Shown here: in pieces, positions 1-6,683 of the stretch
How the letters are laid out: the number at the start of each line of letters is the position of its first letter
How positions within the stretch are numbered: position 1 is the stretch's first letter
Notes under the pieces: model-generated
What the model was told of the DNA's origin: nothing
Databases searched by the model: none
What the model saw: only the letters and a program-made list of their open reading frames with translations
Position numbers and translations under genes: made by a program
NCBI GenBank assembly: GCA_030589965.1
Contig: JAUUZM010000014.1
Location: 1 to 18,549, forward strand
Length of the DNA stretch: 18,549 bases
DNA from: Bacteroides sp.
Lineage (GTDB): Bacteria > Bacteroidota > Bacteroidia > Bacteroidales > SM23-62
Reading direction: 5' to 3'

Positions 1-938
1 TCCGCTGGAGAACCTGGAGGATCAGGAAAGAGAGGGATGAATTGGAGGAGCAGGTCAGGGATCGTACCAAAGAGATCCGACACCAGAAGGATGAAATCAT
101 CCTGCAAAAGGATGAAATAGAATCCCAGAGGGATGAAATGGAACAGCAGAATGAGGAACTTCAGATCACGCTTGATAATTTACAAAAAACCCAAACCCAG
201 CTCATTCAATCAGAAAAACTGGCGGCTCTCGGGGGACTGGTAGCCGGTGTGGCCCACGAGATCAATACACCGGTAGGTATCAGTGTGACAGCGGCATCCA
301 GCCTGGCAGAAGAAACTCAGGGAATGGCCGATAAATACAAGAAGAACAAGATTTCCAGGTCAGAATTCAAGGATTACCTCAATACTGCAAACCAATCTGC
401 CAAACTCATTCTTTCAAATATGCAGCGGGCAGCAACTATGATACAGAGTTTTAAACAGGTGTCCGTTGATCAGTCCACTGAACAAAAACGAAAATTCAAA
501 CTTAGAGAATACTCTGAGGATGTGATCAGAAGCCTTTCGCCGAGACTTAAAGAAAAGGAAATAGATGTATTTATGGAAATTGACGAAAAGCTTGAATTGG
601 ACAGTTACCCCGGGGCATATTCCCAGATCCTGACCAACCTGGTCCTCAACAGCCTGGTGCATGGTTTCGAAGGAATAAACAAGGGGAATATTGAAATATC
701 CGCAGAGCAAATAAATGCTGAACTTGAAATCAATTACCGGGATGACGGTAAAGGCATACCTGAATCAATTCTCAGCAAGATATTTGATCCCTTTTTTTCC
801 ACCGATAAAAAGTCCGGTACCGGACTGGGCCTCCATATCGTTTTCAACCTGGTAAACCAGAAGCTCAAGGGAACAATCACCTGTACGAGTAAAATTGAAG
901 AGGGAGTAAACTTCCTTATAAAAATCCCACATTTTTGA
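1..938 (+). CDS. Sensor histidine kinase HK1, C-terminal part (5' end outside window)
   Basis: This is the cytoplasmic half of a membrane sensor kinase that would autophosphorylate on a histidine and pass the phosphate to an unseen response regulator. The frame is open from base 3, giving the juxtamembrane stretch RWRTWRIRKERDELEEQ seen also in HK2. The TTG at 42 is therefore not a real start, and the gene begins upstream of the window. In order there are a Q/E/K-rich coiled coil with extra heptads compared with HK2, the His-box GVAHEINTPVG (phosphorylatable His codon at 255-257), the N-box TNLVLNS, the G1 motif DDGKGI, the F-box FDPFFS and the G2 motif GTGLGLHIV. The protein ends just after the ATPase fold, like its downstream paralogues, with no receiver or DNA-binding domain. 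Its kinase part is closest to HK2. The TGA stop (936-938) directly touches the transposon-like remnant that follows. The upstream sensor domain is inferred from the paralogues, not seen. Confidence 0.93.
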   Translation, partial: RWRTWRIRKERDELEEQVRDRTKEIRHQKDEIILQKDEIESQRDEMEQQNEELQITLDNLQKTQTQLIQSEKLAALGGLVAGVAHEINTPVGISVTAASSLAEETQGMADKYKKNKISRSEFKDYLNTANQSAKLILSNMQRAATMIQSFKQVSVDQSTEQKRKFKLREYSEDVIRSLSPRLKEKEIDVFMEIDEKLELDSYPGAYSQILTNLVLNSLVHGFEGINKGNIEISAEQINAELEINYRDDGKGIPESILSKIFDPFFSTDKKSGTGLGLHIVFNLVNQKLKGTITCTSKIEEGVNFLIKIPHF

Positions 939-1085
939 CGTCCTCCCTTCCCTAAAGAGAAAGGGATTCCACTGGCTTCTCCGAAGCCACGGGCAGTACT
1001 TCCTTGCGGATTCCTGCAGGTTCCTGCTGCCGACCGCCAATGCAGTTCGCTTACACAGGCCAACCCCGTCCACCCGACGGTTAGT
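937..1085 (-). ncRNA. Candidate omega-RNA-like scaffold from a tnpB element
   Basis: In tnpB transposons the 3' end of tnpB plus the right end is transcribed as a guide RNA (omega-RNA) whose variable guide lies just outside the element. Here the minus strand carries two hairpins (973-989 and about 944-966) and ends in a GGACGTCAA-like terminus near 937. Any guide would then be read from the adjacent HK1 3' coding end (bases about 936 downward). No full-length tnpB is in the window, so activity would need a TnpB supplied elsewhere. Transcription is unproven; it may simply be a fossil. Confidence 0.28.
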
Positions 1086-1090
1086 TTGTC
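939..1090 (-). pseudogene. TnpB C-terminal tail remnant
   Basis: On the minus strand a frame opens after a TGA (1091-1093) and reads DKLTVGWTGLACVSE, followed by about 35 more codons to the element edge. A tail of the form TVGxTGxxAC is typical of the extreme C-terminus of IS200/IS605 TnpB proteins, the RuvC-like RNA-guided nucleases carried by these transposons. All catalytic regions are absent: no RuvC motifs or zinc-finger Cys pairs remain. The frame runs on without a stop into the antisense of the HK1 gene, as expected if the reading is only relic. This cannot make a working nuclease. The short length limits certainty. Confidence 0.4.
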
Positions 1091-1205
1091 TCATTAGTTT
1101 TCAAGACAATTTCTACTTAATGATACTTATTACAATATATCATTGTTTTTTTCGAAGAATTTTGTGTCCTTATATCCCGCCCCTTAAGTGAGCGGGTTTT
1201 ACGGA
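939..1205 (-). mobile_element. Decayed IS200/IS605-type (tnpB) element end, possibly a short non-autonomous copy
   Basis: Read on the minus strand, this stretch has features of IS200/IS605 elements. A hairpin sits at one side (TGGCTTC/GAAGCCA, 973-989, 3-base loop). A second lies at the presumed right end (TCCCTT 944-949 with AAGGGA 961-966), running into GGGAGGACGTCAA, a form I recall for the right ends of tnpB elements. At the other side a short stem (CCCGC 1176-1180, GCGGG 1192-1196) is flanked by TATA and TTTTACGG, resembling subterminal hairpins of this family. Between them is only a TnpB-like tail of about 50 codons, so the transposase and most of tnpB are missing. The whole could be a roughly 270-bp deletion derivative, or just an eroded right end. 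No terminal inverted repeats or target duplications are expected for this family. The assignment rests on recall of typical ends, not on a search. Confidence 0.45.
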
Positions 1206-1265
1206 CAGTTGGATAAAGTTTAAGAAATAAACCAAACAAAGAAATTTCAATAAATAATAACTAAT

Positions 1266-1270
1266 AGGAG
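1266..1270 (+). promoter_or_regulatory. Ribosome binding site AGGAG for the small ORF at 1280
   Basis: AGGAG lies nine bases before the ATG at 1280. It stands out because the large genes in this window have no such clear motif, and it supports translation of the small ORF. Confidence 0.5.
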
Positions 1271-1279
1271 AACCAAATC

Positions 1280-1375
1280 ATGAAAACAAATGAAGCAAAT
1301 CAAAGGACCTTGAGCGGGAAGAAGCTCGTACTTTATGTTGCCTGTATTGCACATTCTGCATCCTGGGAGAGCTGA
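1280..1375 (+). CDS. Small peptide gene of unknown function (31 aa)
   Basis: An ATG with an AGGAG site nine bases upstream begins a 31-residue peptide, MKTNEANQRTL followed by SGKKLVLYVACIAHSASWES. It has a charged start and a short hydrophobic core (LVLYVACIA) too weak to call a signal peptide with confidence. It lies between the transposon-like remnant and a strong terminator at 1504-1537, so it seems to have its own transcript. The stop at 1373-1375 leaves 128 bases before the terminator, while an overlapping frame stays open almost to it (see the next entry). A frameshift, natural or a sequencing error, may therefore have shortened this gene. I recognise no family. An alternative is a regulatory RNA with a chance ORF. 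Confidence 0.4.
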   Translation: MKTNEANQRTLSGKKLVLYVACIAHSASWES

Positions 1376-1482
1376 CCCTTCCTGAGGAGAACAGGGCTGT
1401 TGCTGAGTCCAATCAACCTCAATCACCCCGGATGGGGAATGACCCACGTAACGGGAAATGTGCAGGAACCTGTGAGCGCTAA
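1294..1482 (+). other. Overlapping open frame that may be the true 3' part of the small gene
   Basis: In the -1 frame relative to the 1280 ORF, codons are open from 1294 to the TAA at 1480-1482, but there is no good start codon. The downstream part reads GELTLPEENRAVAESNQPQS and then PRMGNDPRNGKCAGTCER, hydrophilic with a C-terminal Cys pair. Its stop falls 21 bases before the terminator stem, the spacing expected for a real gene end. Joined to the 1280 start by a -1 shift it would give a protein of about 67 residues. I see no classic slippery heptamer in the overlap, so a mutation or base-calling error is more likely than programmed frameshifting. Confidence 0.35.
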
Positions 1483-1503
1483 TTAATCTAATCTGAATTA
1501 ATT

Positions 1504-1537
1504 AAGGGGACCGTCATTAAGTGGCGGTCCCCTTTTT
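1504..1537 (+). terminator. Rho-independent terminator
   Basis: A perfect 10-bp stem (AAGGGGACCG 1504-1513 with CGGTCCCCTT 1525-1534) encloses an 11-base loop and is followed by a T run ending at 1537. The T run is on the + strand, so it ends a rightward transcript, most simply the small unit at 1280-1482. It separates that unit from the susC leader. Confidence 0.85.
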
Positions 1538-1632
1538 CTGTCCCACCAACCCGGCTGCATGCCAATCATGATCATGTTACATTATTGTTAATCTATGTGG
1601 CATGATTGTTAGTCCCTTAAATGTGCGGCAGG

Positions 1633-1640
1633 TAGCTTTG
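1633..1640 (+). promoter_or_regulatory. Candidate -7 promoter element for susC (TAnnTTTG)
   Basis: TAGCTTTG matches the Bacteroidota -7 consensus TAnnTTTG exactly. A TTG at 1606-1608 could act as the -33 element, but its 24-base spacing is longer than usual. Initiation here would give a 5' leader of about 280 bases that includes the hairpin at 1699-1742. A second exact match, TAGGTTTG, lies at 1708-1715 with TTG at 1688-1690. Either could drive the susCD-kinase operon. Confidence 0.35.
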
Positions 1641-1698
1641 TTAATGTAAACAGTGGTTAATGATTTTGTCGCCAGCAAAGTCATGCGTTGGAAGTGAG

Positions 1699-1742
1699 GC
1701 CGGGGGATAGGTTTGGAGGGCTGTTTTCATCCTTCCCCCGGC
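1699..1742 (+). other. GC-rich hairpin in the susC leader
   Basis: GCCGGGGGA (1699-1707) pairs perfectly with TCCCCCGGC (1734-1742), and AGG/CCT extends the stem past a one-base bulge, leaving a 19-base loop. No T run follows, so it is not an ordinary terminator. It may be a leader RNA structure or a mark left by an older insertion. The rest of 1541-1925 contains only the short repeats and promoter-like motifs listed here. Confidence 0.5.
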
Positions 1743-1925
1743 TAATCTTCAAAATTAATGCTAATGGTGAACATTTGGCATGATAACACAAAAGCTGTAA
1801 CTTATTCTCAGTATTTCAACACACCACACCAGTCTCACACACAGGGATTGCACTGAACGGATTTTCGCAGCACCAGGTTTGAAGGTGCATGTTAATTATT
1901 ATGTACAACCTCTTATCCAACGCGT

Positions 1926-4900
1926 ATGAAATGCTCTGATCTTTCTTTGCATTTTACAGGACGAATTGCATCCACAGTCCTGGTTCTGATGATCTTTCTT
2001 CTTATCCCTCTCAACGCCCAGGAACGGGTGATTACAGGTAATGTAACCAGTTCTGAAGACGGCACTGCCTTATTTGGAGCAACTGTTGTGGTCAAAGGAA
2101 CAACCATTGGTGTGATTACAGATGATGAAGGCTTATACAGCCTGAACACGCCTGCTGATGCACAAACCCTGGTCTTCAGTTATATTGGGATGCTGCCTCA
2201 GGAAGTGATCATCTCGAATTCATCAACCATCGATGTGGTACTCGAACCGGATTATGTTGGAATTGAGGAAGTATTTGTAACAGCTATTGGGATTACCCGG
2301 AGGGAGAAATCTCTGGGATACAGTGTTCAGAAAGTTGAATCCAGGGAGATCTCCCTGGCGAATACTTCTGATCTGATCAACTCAATTTCCGGAAGGACCT
2401 CCGGCGTCCAGATTACCAATTCATCGGGAATGCCCGGCTCTTCAACCTATATGACTATTAGGGGTGCAGCATCCATAACGGGAGAGAACCAGCCGCTTTT
2501 TATTATTGATGGTATGCCAATCGTAACCGGCAGGGGTGAAAACTCCGGGACGTACATTAATTCATCATCAGTTGGCGGTGTAGGATCTTCAAGTCGCAGC
2601 ATTGATATCAATCCCGAAGATATAGCTTCTGTTACGGTTCTGAAGGGAGGGGCCGCAACAGCCCTTTACGGTGTGAATGCGGCAAATGGAGTGATAGTTA
2701 TAACAACCAAGAAGGGGGGAAAATCAGGTAAAAAGGTGAGTGTGGAATTTCATACCTCAATTGGTATTGACAGGGTATCGCAGCTCCCGCCATTACAGAA
2801 AAAGTTCGTTCAGGGGGAGAAAGGGCAGTGGTCAGGAAGCACTGCGTTCTCCTGGGGACCCAATGCAGATACTTTGCAGTATGATACCAGTAGCGATCCT
2901 GATTATAAATGGGATGTAAATGGTATGATCGTGGGGCAGAGTGATGGCAAGGCAAATGGAATACCGGTAAAAATGTACGATGTTGATGACTTTTTCCAGA
3001 CAGGATTGACATTAAACAACAGGCTGAGTGTTTCTTCAGGTAATGACCAATCCACCTATTATTTCTCCCTGGCTGATATCGAACAATCCGGAATTGTGCC
3101 GAATGCTTCTTTCGGGCGCACAAACGTGCGACTGAACGCTTCATCCAATATTGCAAAATGGTTCAACATCAGTACTAATATGACATATTCAAATTCCCGG
3201 GCAAATCAGATCCAGCAGGGATCCAATTTATCCGGTTTGATGCTGGGTTTGCTGAGGACAACACCTTCTTTTGACAACAGCGCCGGATATGAATTTCCGG
3301 ACGGGACCCAGCGAAACTATAGACAGGGTGGTCGTTATGATAATCCTTACTGGACGGTAAATAAGAACTCTCATGATGACAGGGTGAACAGGTTTATCGG
3401 AAATGCTCTGTTGAATTTCAGTTTTACAGATTGGTTCAGTGCTTCCTGGAATGTAGGGCTTGACATGTATACCAGACAGCAGAAGGATGTGGTAGCCGTA
3501 AATTCTAATACATGGCTTCCGGGTGCTGTGGATGAAAAAACTACGGTTTCAAAACAACTCAATTCAGACCTTCTGATTAATTTCCGAAAGGATTTTGGGG
3601 ATTTTGAAGCGGGACTTACGTTGGGGAATAATATGTTCCAGACCGGCTGGGAAAAACTTACTGGTGATGCTGATGGATTGGAGATTCCCGGGTTTTACAA
3701 CCTTTCCAATTCTGCCAATAACCACACAGCATCATGGGTAAGCCATTACCGCACGGCAGCTGTATTTTTTGAGCTCCAATTAGCTTACCTTGATATGGTA
3801 TTCCTTAGTATGACCGGAAGGAACGACTGGTCAACCACTATGCCCGAACAAAACAGATCTGCATTTTATCCTTCCGTCAGCCTGGGATTTGTTTTCACAC
3901 AGATCCCGGGACTGAAAGGTAATGATGTGCTTTCGTTCGGTAAACTACGCGGGTCTTGGGCAAGCACTGCCACCATAGCAGAACCATTTAAAACTGCAAA
4001 TTATTTTAAACGTGCCTTTATAACGGATGGGTATTACGATGCTGAATTTCCATGGATCGGGACAGTTGGTTTCGATGTAAACGAAGAACTTGGCAACCCG
4101 GATTTTAAGCATGAAACTATGTCAACCTTCGAAATAGGGACAGACCTGAGATTTTTTCAAAATCGGTTTTCTATCGATTTTACATACTTTGAAAACAGAA
4201 ACACCGACCTGCTGATAGATGTTCCAATTCCTGAATCTACCGGATTTACTGAGCTGTATCTGAATTCAGCGGAGATGAATTCAAAAGGGTTCGAGCTGAC
4301 AATTGGCGCCAGAATTTTAACCGGTTCATTCGGATGGGACATCCTGGCTAACGTGACAAAATTCTCGAATAAAGTAGTATCTCTGGCTGAAGGCGTTGAA
4401 AGTGTTGGAATTGGTGGTTTTACGCAGCCTCAGGTCCGCGCCGTTGCAGGAATGGAATATGGAACAATCTACAGTGATGACTGGTACAGGGACTCCATCA
4501 CCGGTGCTGTTTTGATCAATGATGATCCCAATGATGTTTATCGTGACGGCCTGCCAATGCTGGATAAGAGGCGTATGGTTCCTGTGGGCAGTATCAGCCC
4601 GGACTGGACTGCCAATATCACCAATACTTGCAGCTGGAATGGATTACGATTATCCTTTATGCTGGATATCAAGAAAGGTGGCTGGTTGTATAATGGGACC
4701 GGCTATGCTCTGAACTATTTCGGAGTCCATGAAAGAACTATCCGGCGAGAGGTATATTACACTGATGTGGGTACCATCGATTTTGAGAAGACTCCCGAAG
4801 AAAACATTGTTGTGTTCAATGGAGTTAACGGCAGAGTTGATGAAAGGGGTAATCCGGTCTCTTCAGGTAAACCCAATGTGACACCGGTTGTGCTGGATGA

Positions 4901-5201
4901 GGATTACTTTCGTTATGATGGGGGGTCTAATTTTGGAAATGGCTCAACCTATTCAGCAATGGAACCTTCGGATTGGTTACGATTGAGAGAACTTACTCTG
5001 TCATATATCATTCCAACGAAAAAGAAAGTTGTCTCAACAGCTGAGATTTACTTTACCGGCAGGAACCTCTGGTTAAAAACCCCTTACACGGGAATCGATC
5101 CGGAAACAAATCTTCAGGGAGCCATAAACGGCCAGGGTATGGATTATTTCAATATGCCGGGGTGCAGATCCTATACAGTCGGTTTAAAAATATCATTCTA
5201 A
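1926..5201 (+). CDS. susC-like: SusC/RagA-family TonB-dependent outer-membrane transporter
   Basis: This protein forms the TonB-driven outer-membrane barrel that imports oligomers captured by its SusD partner. Residues 1-32 form a signal peptide (hydrophobic STVLVLMIFLLIPL, cleavage after NAQ). Residues about 36-98 form a carboxypeptidase-regulatory-like domain (ITGNV, FGATVVVKGTT, GLYSL). The plug follows, with SusC-family signatures SLGYSVQKV near residue 130, PLFIIDGMPI near 195, and VTVLKGGAATALYG then ANGVIVITTKKGG near 235-260. The rest is barrel, ending in the terminal aromatic SF typical of outer-membrane strands. At 1091 residues it is of normal family length. The ATG at 1926 is chosen because it gives a complete signal peptide; no Shine-Dalgarno motif precedes it, which is usual in the phylum. 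It is followed 20 bp later by the SusD gene. The substrate cannot be told from sequence, and no glycoside hydrolase, lyase or peptidase is present nearby to hint at it. Confidence 0.95.
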   Translation: MKCSDLSLHFTGRIASTVLVLMIFLLIPLNAQERVITGNVTSSEDGTALFGATVVVKGTTIGVITDDEGLYSLNTPADAQTLVFSYIGMLPQEVIISNSSTIDVVLEPDYVGIEEVFVTAIGITRREKSLGYSVQKVESREISLANTSDLINSISGRTSGVQITNSSGMPGSSTYMTIRGAASITGENQPLFIIDGMPIVTGRGENSGTYINSSSVGGVGSSSRSIDINPEDIASVTVLKGGAATALYGVNAANGVIVITTKKGGKSGKKVSVEFHTSIGIDRVSQLPPLQKKFVQGEKGQWSGSTAFSWGPNADTLQYDTSSDPDYKWDVNGMIVGQSDGKANGIPVKMYDVDDFFQTGLTLNNRLSVSSGNDQSTYYFSLADIEQSGIVPNASFGRTNVRLNASSNIAKWFNISTNMTYSNSRANQIQQGSNLSGLMLGLLRTTPSFDNSAGYEFPDGTQRNYRQGGRYDNPYWTVNKNSHDDRVNRFIGNALLNFSFTDWFSASWNVGLDMYTRQQKDVVAVNSNTWLPGAVDEKTTVSKQLNSDLLINFRKDFGDFEAGLTLGNNMFQTGWEKLTGDADGLEIPGFYNLSNSANNHTASWVSHYRTAAVFFELQLAYLDMVFLSMTGRNDWSTTMPEQNRSAFYPSVSLGFVFTQIPGLKGNDVLSFGKLRGSWASTATIAEPFKTANYFKRAFITDGYYDAEFPWIGTVGFDVNEELGNPDFKHETMSTFEIGTDLRFFQNRFSIDFTYFENRNTDLLIDVPIPESTGFTELYLNSAEMNSKGFELTIGARILTGSFGWDILANVTKFSNKVVSLAEGVESVGIGGFTQPQVRAVAGMEYGTIYSDDWYRDSITGAVLINDDPNDVYRDGLPMLDKRRMVPVGSISPDWTANITNTCSWNGLRLSFMLDIKKGGWLYNGTGYALNYFGVHERTIRREVYYTDVGTIDFEKTPEENIVVFNGVNGRVDERGNPVSSGKPNVTPVVLDEDYFRYDGGSNFGNGSTYSAMEPSDWLRLRELTLSYIIPTKKKVVSTAEIYFTGRNLWLKTPYTGIDPETNLQGAINGQGMDYFNMPGCRSYTVGLKISF

Positions 5202-5221
5202 TATTTAAAACCTGAAAAACC

Positions 5222-6646
5222 ATGGAACAAATAAACCATTTGAATATACGGATTTCGAAAGCTAAGGTTTTCGTCAGGCTCATAGTAGGAGCTGTATTGG
5301 TCTTTTCAATTGCCTGTGAAAGATGGATTGATCCAGAATACAACATTGATCCTGCTTCTCCGAATGATGTCCCGATGTCATTGCTAATCCCTACTATTCA
5401 ACTTGATATTGGATTTAACCTCATGGGAATTCATACAGCACAGGTCGTAAACATCTGGATGCAATTTTATACGGGTGTGAATCATGATGGTATGCAGAAA
5501 CTGACTGATTATCGCTTAGATCAAGGCGCATTTGACATACTTTGGTGGAATATTTACACAAAACAACTTATAAACGCCAAAATACTGATTGAAAAAGCCG
5601 AAAAACAGCAATCTCCCCATAATGCCGCCGTCGGACAAATACTGACAGCATATTCCTTAGGCATTGCAACAGATCTCTGGGGTGATATACCCTATTCTCA
5701 TGCCCTCAAGGGACGTGAAAATGTATTAAAAGTCCCATTTGATACCCAGGAGCAAATCTACTCATCCATCGATTCTTTACTGGATCAGGCCATTCTGAAT
5801 CTGGCGGTTACTGACGATCCCATTGGGATTGAAGGAGATGTCTACTATAATGGAATTAGTCATGCATGGCTAAATGCAGGCAGGGCAATAAAGGCAAGAC
5901 ATACCTTGCAGTTGTCAAAGCGAAGAGGAAATGATGCCTATTTGGAGGCTCTCACTCTAACTGATGCATTTGATGGTAATGAGGATAATATGAAATGCCC
6001 TTTCTCAACGACAGTCCAGAATCCACATTACCAGGACGTGCTGCCTACTCCACCATACGTTGTTATGTGTACAACCTTCCTGAATGAACTGGAAGAAACA
6101 AATGATCCCCGGATCCCATTCTATTTTGGTGAGGATGCAGCAGGAGGAATTTCTGCCGCGGCACCGGGAGCAAGGACCTCTGAGGCATCCTTACCCGGTG
6201 AGTACCTGGCTGGTGTCAATGGCCCCCTATACCTGATGACATTCTCCGAACTAAAATTTATTGAAGCAGAGGCAGCATTAATGACAGGTGATGCTGAACG
6301 GGCTGCAGAGGCTTATAAAAATGCTGTGGAAGCCAGTCTGTTACAGGTGACAGGTGTGGATTCAAATAAACATTGGCTCGAGGGCCATATATTTACTGAA
6401 ACGGCAGGATCCATTACCCTGGAAAAGATCATCATGCAAAAACGTCATGCATTATTTGGTCAGGTTCAAGCTTTTTCTGACTGGAGAAGAACGGGGATAC
6501 CGGAACTGTTTCCAGTTCCGGATGCTGCATTACCTGAAATTCCTCAGCGCTACCTGTATCCCGAGTCAGAAAATTTTAAGAATGTAGGAAATGTACCATA
6601 TATCGGATCAATGACTGAACCAGTTTGGTGGGCAGAATATAATTAA
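5222..6646 (+). CDS. susD-like: SusD/RagB-like surface lipoprotein (SusD-like_2 type)
   Basis: This is the substrate-binding lid that works on the cell surface with the SusC barrel. The N-terminus has a hydrophobic stretch ending in a lipobox (VFSIAC, Cys32 as the lipidation site), followed by the acidic region usual for surface export in Bacteroidota. Family hallmarks include PNDVPMSLLIPTIQ near the start, ATDLWGDIPYSHAL near residue 150, the SELKFIEAEAAL helix in the C-terminal half, and the late IIMQKRHALFGQ followed by FSDWRRTGIPEL, which is characteristic of SusD-like_2 proteins. At 474 residues it has a normal length. The signal peptide N-region is rather long, so an internal start is possible. 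It lies 20 bp after the SusC gene and 37 bp before HK2, so it is almost surely in the same transcript. Ligand specificity is unknown. Confidence 0.93.
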   Translation: MEQINHLNIRISKAKVFVRLIVGAVLVFSIACERWIDPEYNIDPASPNDVPMSLLIPTIQLDIGFNLMGIHTAQVVNIWMQFYTGVNHDGMQKLTDYRLDQGAFDILWWNIYTKQLINAKILIEKAEKQQSPHNAAVGQILTAYSLGIATDLWGDIPYSHALKGRENVLKVPFDTQEQIYSSIDSLLDQAILNLAVTDDPIGIEGDVYYNGISHAWLNAGRAIKARHTLQLSKRRGNDAYLEALTLTDAFDGNEDNMKCPFSTTVQNPHYQDVLPTPPYVVMCTTFLNELEETNDPRIPFYFGEDAAGGISAAAPGARTSEASLPGEYLAGVNGPLYLMTFSELKFIEAEAALMTGDAERAAEAYKNAVEASLLQVTGVDSNKHWLEGHIFTETAGSITLEKIIMQKRHALFGQVQAFSDWRRTGIPELFPVPDAALPEIPQRYLYPESENFKNVGNVPYIGSMTEPVWWAEYN

Positions 6647-6683
6647 TTGATATACCGTTAGCCAATTAAAAAAGAGAAGCAGG

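Larger units (their letters stand above)
1563..1784. repeat. Short inverted and direct repeats in the susC leader
   Basis: CAATCATG (1563-1570) is the inverse of CATGATTG (1601-1608), and TGGCATGAT occurs at 1598-1606 and again at 1776-1784. Such motifs could be operator half-sites for the unseen response regulator, but repeats this short also arise by chance in AT-rich DNA. Confidence 0.2.

Noticed and set aside
42..44. TTG as the start of the first kinase
   Set aside because: The frame is open back to base 3 and encodes juxtamembrane sequence matching HK2, so the gene simply begins before the window.
1294..1375. Programmed -1 frameshifting in the small gene
   Set aside because: No X-XXY-YYZ slippery heptamer was seen in the overlap, so mutation or sequencing error is preferred.
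1247..1447. 66-codon minus-strand open frame over the small peptide unit
   Set aside because: The terminator and the ribosome site both point to + strand expression; no family resemblance.
2698..3156. 152-codon minus-strand open frame inside the SusC gene
   Set aside because: Antisense shadow of a well-supported transporter gene, with no recognisable domain.
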